The notes beneath the pieces were generated by a model. The model saw only the letters and a list, made by a program, of their open reading frames with translations, was not told the origin of the DNA and did not search any database. The position numbers and the translations under genes are program-made. DNA of 8,039 nt, from assembly GCF_022414575.1 (NCBI RefSeq), contig NZ_JADWYQ010000093.1, forward strand, positions 1 to 8,039, written 5' to 3'. How positions within the stretch are numbered: position 1 is the first letter of the stretch; every line of letters starts with the position of its first letter. This DNA comes from Streptomyces sp. MUM 178J (GTDB lineage Bacteria > Actinomycetota > Actinomycetes > Streptomycetales > Streptomycetaceae). Below, in pieces: positions 5,907 through 8,039 of this stretch.

Positions 5907-6728
5907 GTGCCTAAGACGAAAAAGACGAACCAGGGCAAGGTCCCCCAGCAACCTGTGCACGATGTGGCTGAAGAGCAGGTTGAGCAGGACGAGAAGGGCG
6001 GGCTGGACTTTGCGCGCGCCTGGGTGGAGTTCGCGGACCCGGAGGACGTCGAGCAGGTCTTCCGCTGCGATCTGACGTGGCTCACCTCACGGTGGAACTG
6101 CATCTTCGGCAGCGGCTGCCAGGGGATCGAGGCGGGCCGGGCGGACGACGGCTGCTGCACGCTGGGCGCGCACTTCTCGGACGAGGACGACGAGAAGCGG
6201 GTCGCCAAGCATGTGGAACGGCTCACACCGGACCTGTGGCAGTTCCACGACGTGGGCACACGGTCCGGCTGGGTGCAGACGGACGACGACGGCGATCGCC
6301 AGACACGCCGCTGGGAGGGCTCCTGCATCTTCCAGAACCGCCCCGGGTTCGGGGCCGGGGCGGGCTGCGCCCTGCACATCCTGGCGGTGCGGGAGGGGCG
6401 GGAGCCGCTGGAGACGAAGCCGGACGTCTGCTGGCAGCTGCCGGTGCGGCGGACATACGAGTGGATCGACCGCCCCGACGACACGCGTGTCCTGCAGATC
6501 TCAATCGGCGAGTACGACCGGCGGGGCTGGGGGCCGGGCGGGCACGACCTCCACTGGTGGTGCACATCGGCGACGTCGGCGCACGGGGCGGGGGAGCCGG
6601 TGTATGTGACGTACCGCCCGGAGCTCACCGAACTGATGGGCAAGGCGGCGTACGACGTCCTCGTCTCCCTCTGCGAGGCCCGCCTGGCCTCCTCGCTCCC
6701 GCTGGTGGCCCCGCACCCGGCGGACTGA
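5907..6728 (+). CDS. Conserved cysteine-rich protein, probable metal/Fe-S binding (YkgJ/DUF3109-like pattern)
   Basis: I cannot name a function. The 273-aa protein starts with a Lys/Gln/Glu-rich tail (1-31), and the folded part begins near [13 protein letters not shown]. It has ten cysteines: C54, C65, C71, C83, C84, C140, C154, C175, C219 and C256. The local patterns [42 protein letters not shown] and KPDVCWQLP recall the CC...GCALH...KPxxCxxxP layout of YkgJ/DUF3109-type putative zinc/iron-chelating proteins, so a bound metal or Fe-S cluster is likely. There is no signal peptide or membrane helix, so it should be cytosolic. Trp and His residues cluster late in the protein (HDLHWWCT, 213-220). 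The GTG start at 5907 fits the -10 at 5895-5900 as a leaderless start. It is divergent from the ppx operon across only 41 bp. From memory, mycobacterial Rv0495c is a homologue in the same position beside Rv0496. Confidence 0.88.
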   Translation: MPKTKKTNQGKVPQQPVHDVAEEQVEQDEKGGLDFARAWVEFADPEDVEQVFRCDLTWLTSRWNCIFGSGCQGIEAGRADDGCCTLGAHFSDEDDEKRVAKHVERLTPDLWQFHDVGTRSGWVQTDDDGDRQTRRWEGSCIFQNRPGFGAGAGCALHILAVREGREPLETKPDVCWQLPVRRTYEWIDRPDDTRVLQISIGEYDRRGWGPGGHDLHWWCTSATSAHGAGEPVYVTYRPELTELMGKAAYDVLVSLCEARLASSLPLVAPHPAD

Positions 6729-6741
6729 GCCGGGCGAGGGC

Positions 6742-6767
6742 GGGCGGCGGGGAAAGCCCCTCAGCCC
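6742..6767. terminator. Weak hairpin between converging genes
   Basis: GGGG (6749-6752) pairs with CCCC (6757-6760) around AAAG, and an outer GGGC (6742-6745) pairs with GCCC (6764-6767) across a 3x3 internal loop. It fills most of the 32-bp gap and runs over the stop of the minus-strand gene. No T-tract is present. Confidence 0.3.
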
Positions 6768-8039
6768 GATGCCGACGGCTCGGACGCGGACGGGGGGTCC
6801 GACTGCGGGGTGCCCGAGGACCGCGGCGGGGTCGGATCCGGAGCCGGATCCGGAGGGGACGGCGGCGGATCGGAAGCGGGCGGCGTCGGGTCCGGATCCG
6901 GGCCCGGAGGGGACGGCGGCGGCGGATCGGAAGCGGGCGGCGTCGGGTCCGGATCCGGGCCCGAAGAGGACGGCGGCGGCGGATCGGAAGCGGGCGGGCG
7001 TGCCGGCCCGCGGCCGTCGATCTCCACCACCGCGCCCGACGGGTCCACCCCCACCCGTGCACTCCACGGCCCTTCCGGCTCCAGCCGCCGGTCCACCGTG
7101 ACGTACACGGTGACCGAGTCCCCGGGCTGCAGCACCCCGGACGCCCGGCTGACCCGCAGCCAGGGCGCGTCCGACCACAGCGACCAGGACACCGGCGTGC
7201 CGCCCGAGGCGCTGAGGGTGATCCGCGTGCCGTCCCCGGCGGGCTGCGCCTCGACCGTGAGACGCCCGGGCCCCGCCTGCCCCGGCCCGGTCGGCGACTC
7301 GGGGGCGCCCGAGCTGGCGACCTCCGCCGAGACGTCCGGCGGCGCCCCGCCCGCGGTGAACCGGTGGTCCGGCCGCGACTGGACGCTGCCCGCGTTCTCG
7401 TAGTGGTCGTACGGCTCGCCGTCCAGCCCCCGCGGGCCGTCCGCCTCCCGTGCCGAGACCGACGTGCCGCCGTGGCTCTCGCCGGTCAGCGGCGCGCCCC
7501 GGTACGCGGCCCACAGCGCCAGCACCGGCGCGGCGACGACGGTCGCCACAACCGTGGTGGTCAGGGCGCGCGCCCGCAGCCGCTCCCGCCGGGCGGCGCA
7601 GTCCTTGGGGTCCATGGGATACCCGCCGGGGCCAAAGCGCGGGGCGTTCGCGCGTGCCCGGGGGGCACGCAGCATCGCCGCGTACACGGCGGAGCGCGGT
7701 GCGGCGACCAGCGGCAGCGTCGCCGGGGTGACGACGGCGCCCGGCCATGGACCGCCCGCGCCCACCCGCTCGGCGACCCGGCGGCAGCGCGGGCAGTCGT
7801 CGACATGGCGCACCAGCTCCTGGCGGAGCGCGGCGGACAGCAGCACCCGGCTGTCGCCGGAGAGCCGGGCGATGGAGGGGCAGTTCCCGGTATCGACGAC
7901 GGCGAGCGCGGCACGTGTGCGCTCCACCTCGCAGGCGGCCGTCGCCAGCAGTTCGCGCGTCGCCAGCGCGTCCGCGCCGAGGTCGTCGTGCGGATGGAGC
8001 CGGGCGAGAAGACGGTGCTGCGCAGCTTCCCGCCGCGGG
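6761..8039 (-). CDS. Membrane-anchored zinc-finger/BACON-domain protein, N-terminally truncated (probable sigma-factor/anti-sigma fusion)
   Basis: The frame stays open from the TGA at 6761-6763 to the right edge (first full codon 8036-8038), giving 425 visible residues. A GTG at 7927 lies inside the frame and need not be the start, because coding-like sequence (ALATRELLATAAC) continues upstream. Visible order: an Arg/Leu/Ala-rich helical segment (1-60); RHVDDCPRCRRV with His78, Cys82 and Cys85, the HxxxCxxC core of zf-HC2 anti-sigma domains; a transmembrane helix about 158-179 (LTTTVVATVVAAPVLALWAAY) after a basic stretch, predicting a cytoplasmic N-terminus and external C-terminus; a Ser/Gly/Pro-rich linker; a BACON-type beta domain about 259-344 (SWSLWSDAPWLRVSRASG, LQPGDSVTVYVTVDRRLEP, GAVVEIDGRG); and a Pro/Asp/Ser-rich repeat tail. 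In Actinobacteria, sigma-70/ECF domains fused to a zinc-finger anti-sigma module, a membrane helix and an extracellular domain are known (ECF groups with C-terminal extensions), so the missing N-terminus is probably sigma-like. That is inference. The alternative is a separate membrane anti-sigma factor. Confidence 0.85.
   Translation of the reverse strand, partial: PRREAAQHRLLARLHPHDDLGADALATRELLATAACEVERTRAALAVVDTGNCPSIARLSGDSRVLLSAALRQELVRHVDDCPRCRRVAERVGAGGPWPGAVVTPATLPLVAAPRSAVYAAMLRAPRARANAPRFGPGGYPMDPKDCAARRERLRARALTTTVVATVVAAPVLALWAAYRGAPLTGESHGGTSVSAREADGPRGLDGEPYDHYENAGSVQSRPDHRFTAGGAPPDVSAEVASSGAPESPTGPGQAGPGRLTVEAQPAGDGTRITLSASGGTPVSWSLWSDAPWLRVSRASGVLQPGDSVTVYVTVDRRLEPEGPWSARVGVDPSGAVVEIDGRGPARPPASDPPPPSSSGPDPDPTPPASDPPPPSPPGPDPDPTPPASDPPPSPPDPAPDPTPPRSSGTPQSDPPSASEPSASG
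6831..6998. repeat. Three tandem repeats of 54-57 bp encoding a Pro/Asp/Ser-rich tail
   Basis: Units lie at 6831-6884 (54 bp), 6885-6941 (57 bp) and 6942-6998 (57 bp). The last two are nearly identical; the first lacks one codon and has more changes. On the minus strand each encodes about 19 residues of the type PPASDPPPP-SxxGPDPDPT. The tail follows the BACON domain and probably acts as an extended wall-spanning or spacer segment. Near-identity at DNA level suggests recent slippage or unequal recombination, so copy number is likely to vary between strains. Confidence 0.93.

Noticed and set aside
6831..6998. CRISPR array
   Set aside because: The repeats are contiguous with no unique spacers and encode in-frame Pro-rich protein.
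6501..7748. 415-aa open frame on the minus strand
   Set aside because: It overlaps the BACON gene out of frame and the Cys-rich gene antisense; Arg/Ala/Gly low complexity, no motif.
7925..7927. GTG as start of the BACON-domain protein
   Set aside because: In-frame coding-like sequence continues to the right edge and nothing resembling a ribosome binding site or promoter argues for this codon.

Overview
The window is very GC-rich, with the strong G/C bias at third codon positions, ATGA stop/start overlaps and leaderless-looking starts typical of high-GC Actinobacteria. The encoded proteins look like those of Streptomyces or a close relative. No tRNA, rRNA, CRISPR array, insertion sequence or phage gene was seen. 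The content looks like ordinary core chromosome.

Layout from left to right. (1) 1-1208, plus strand: the C-terminal part of a membrane-anchored beta-propeller protein with PQQ-like repeats, cut by the left window edge. It may be the sensor half of a Ser/Thr kinase. It carries a perfect 15-bp inverted repeat inside its coding sequence (792-824). (2) 1209-1489: a hairpin-rich convergent intergenic region holding two diverged copies of a GC-rich element. (3) 1490-3340, minus strand: ilvD, dihydroxy-acid dehydratase of branched-chain amino acid synthesis. (4) 3341-3443: a short spacer with a ribosome binding site, a tentative promoter and two inverted repeats. (5) 3444-5865, minus strand: a three-gene operon transcribed in the order Ppx/GppA phosphatase, TIM-barrel sugar phosphate isomerase/epimerase-like protein, TetR regulator. 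Both junctions are 4-bp ATGA overlaps. (6) 5866-5906: a 41-bp divergent promoter region from which both genes may be transcribed without leaders. (7) 5907-6728, plus strand: a conserved cysteine-rich protein, probably metal or Fe-S binding. (8) 6761 to the right edge, minus strand: a multi-domain membrane protein with a zinc-finger (anti-sigma-like) motif, one membrane helix, a BACON-type extracellular domain and a Pro-rich tandem-repeat tail. Its missing N-terminus is probably a sigma-factor-like domain.

Working together: ilvD is metabolic and has its own ribosome binding site. The Ppx/GppA gene, the TIM-barrel gene and the divergent cysteine-rich gene form a block that, from memory, resembles the mycobacterial Rv0495c-Rv0496-Rv0498 neighbourhood. 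That suggests a conserved actinobacterial functional unit linking polyphosphate or (p)ppGpp-related signalling to an unassigned sugar-type enzyme and a metal-binding protein. Here the unit has also gained a coupled TetR regulator. The two edge genes both look like one-component envelope sensors, with a cytoplasmic domain, one membrane helix and an extracytoplasmic beta-rich domain.
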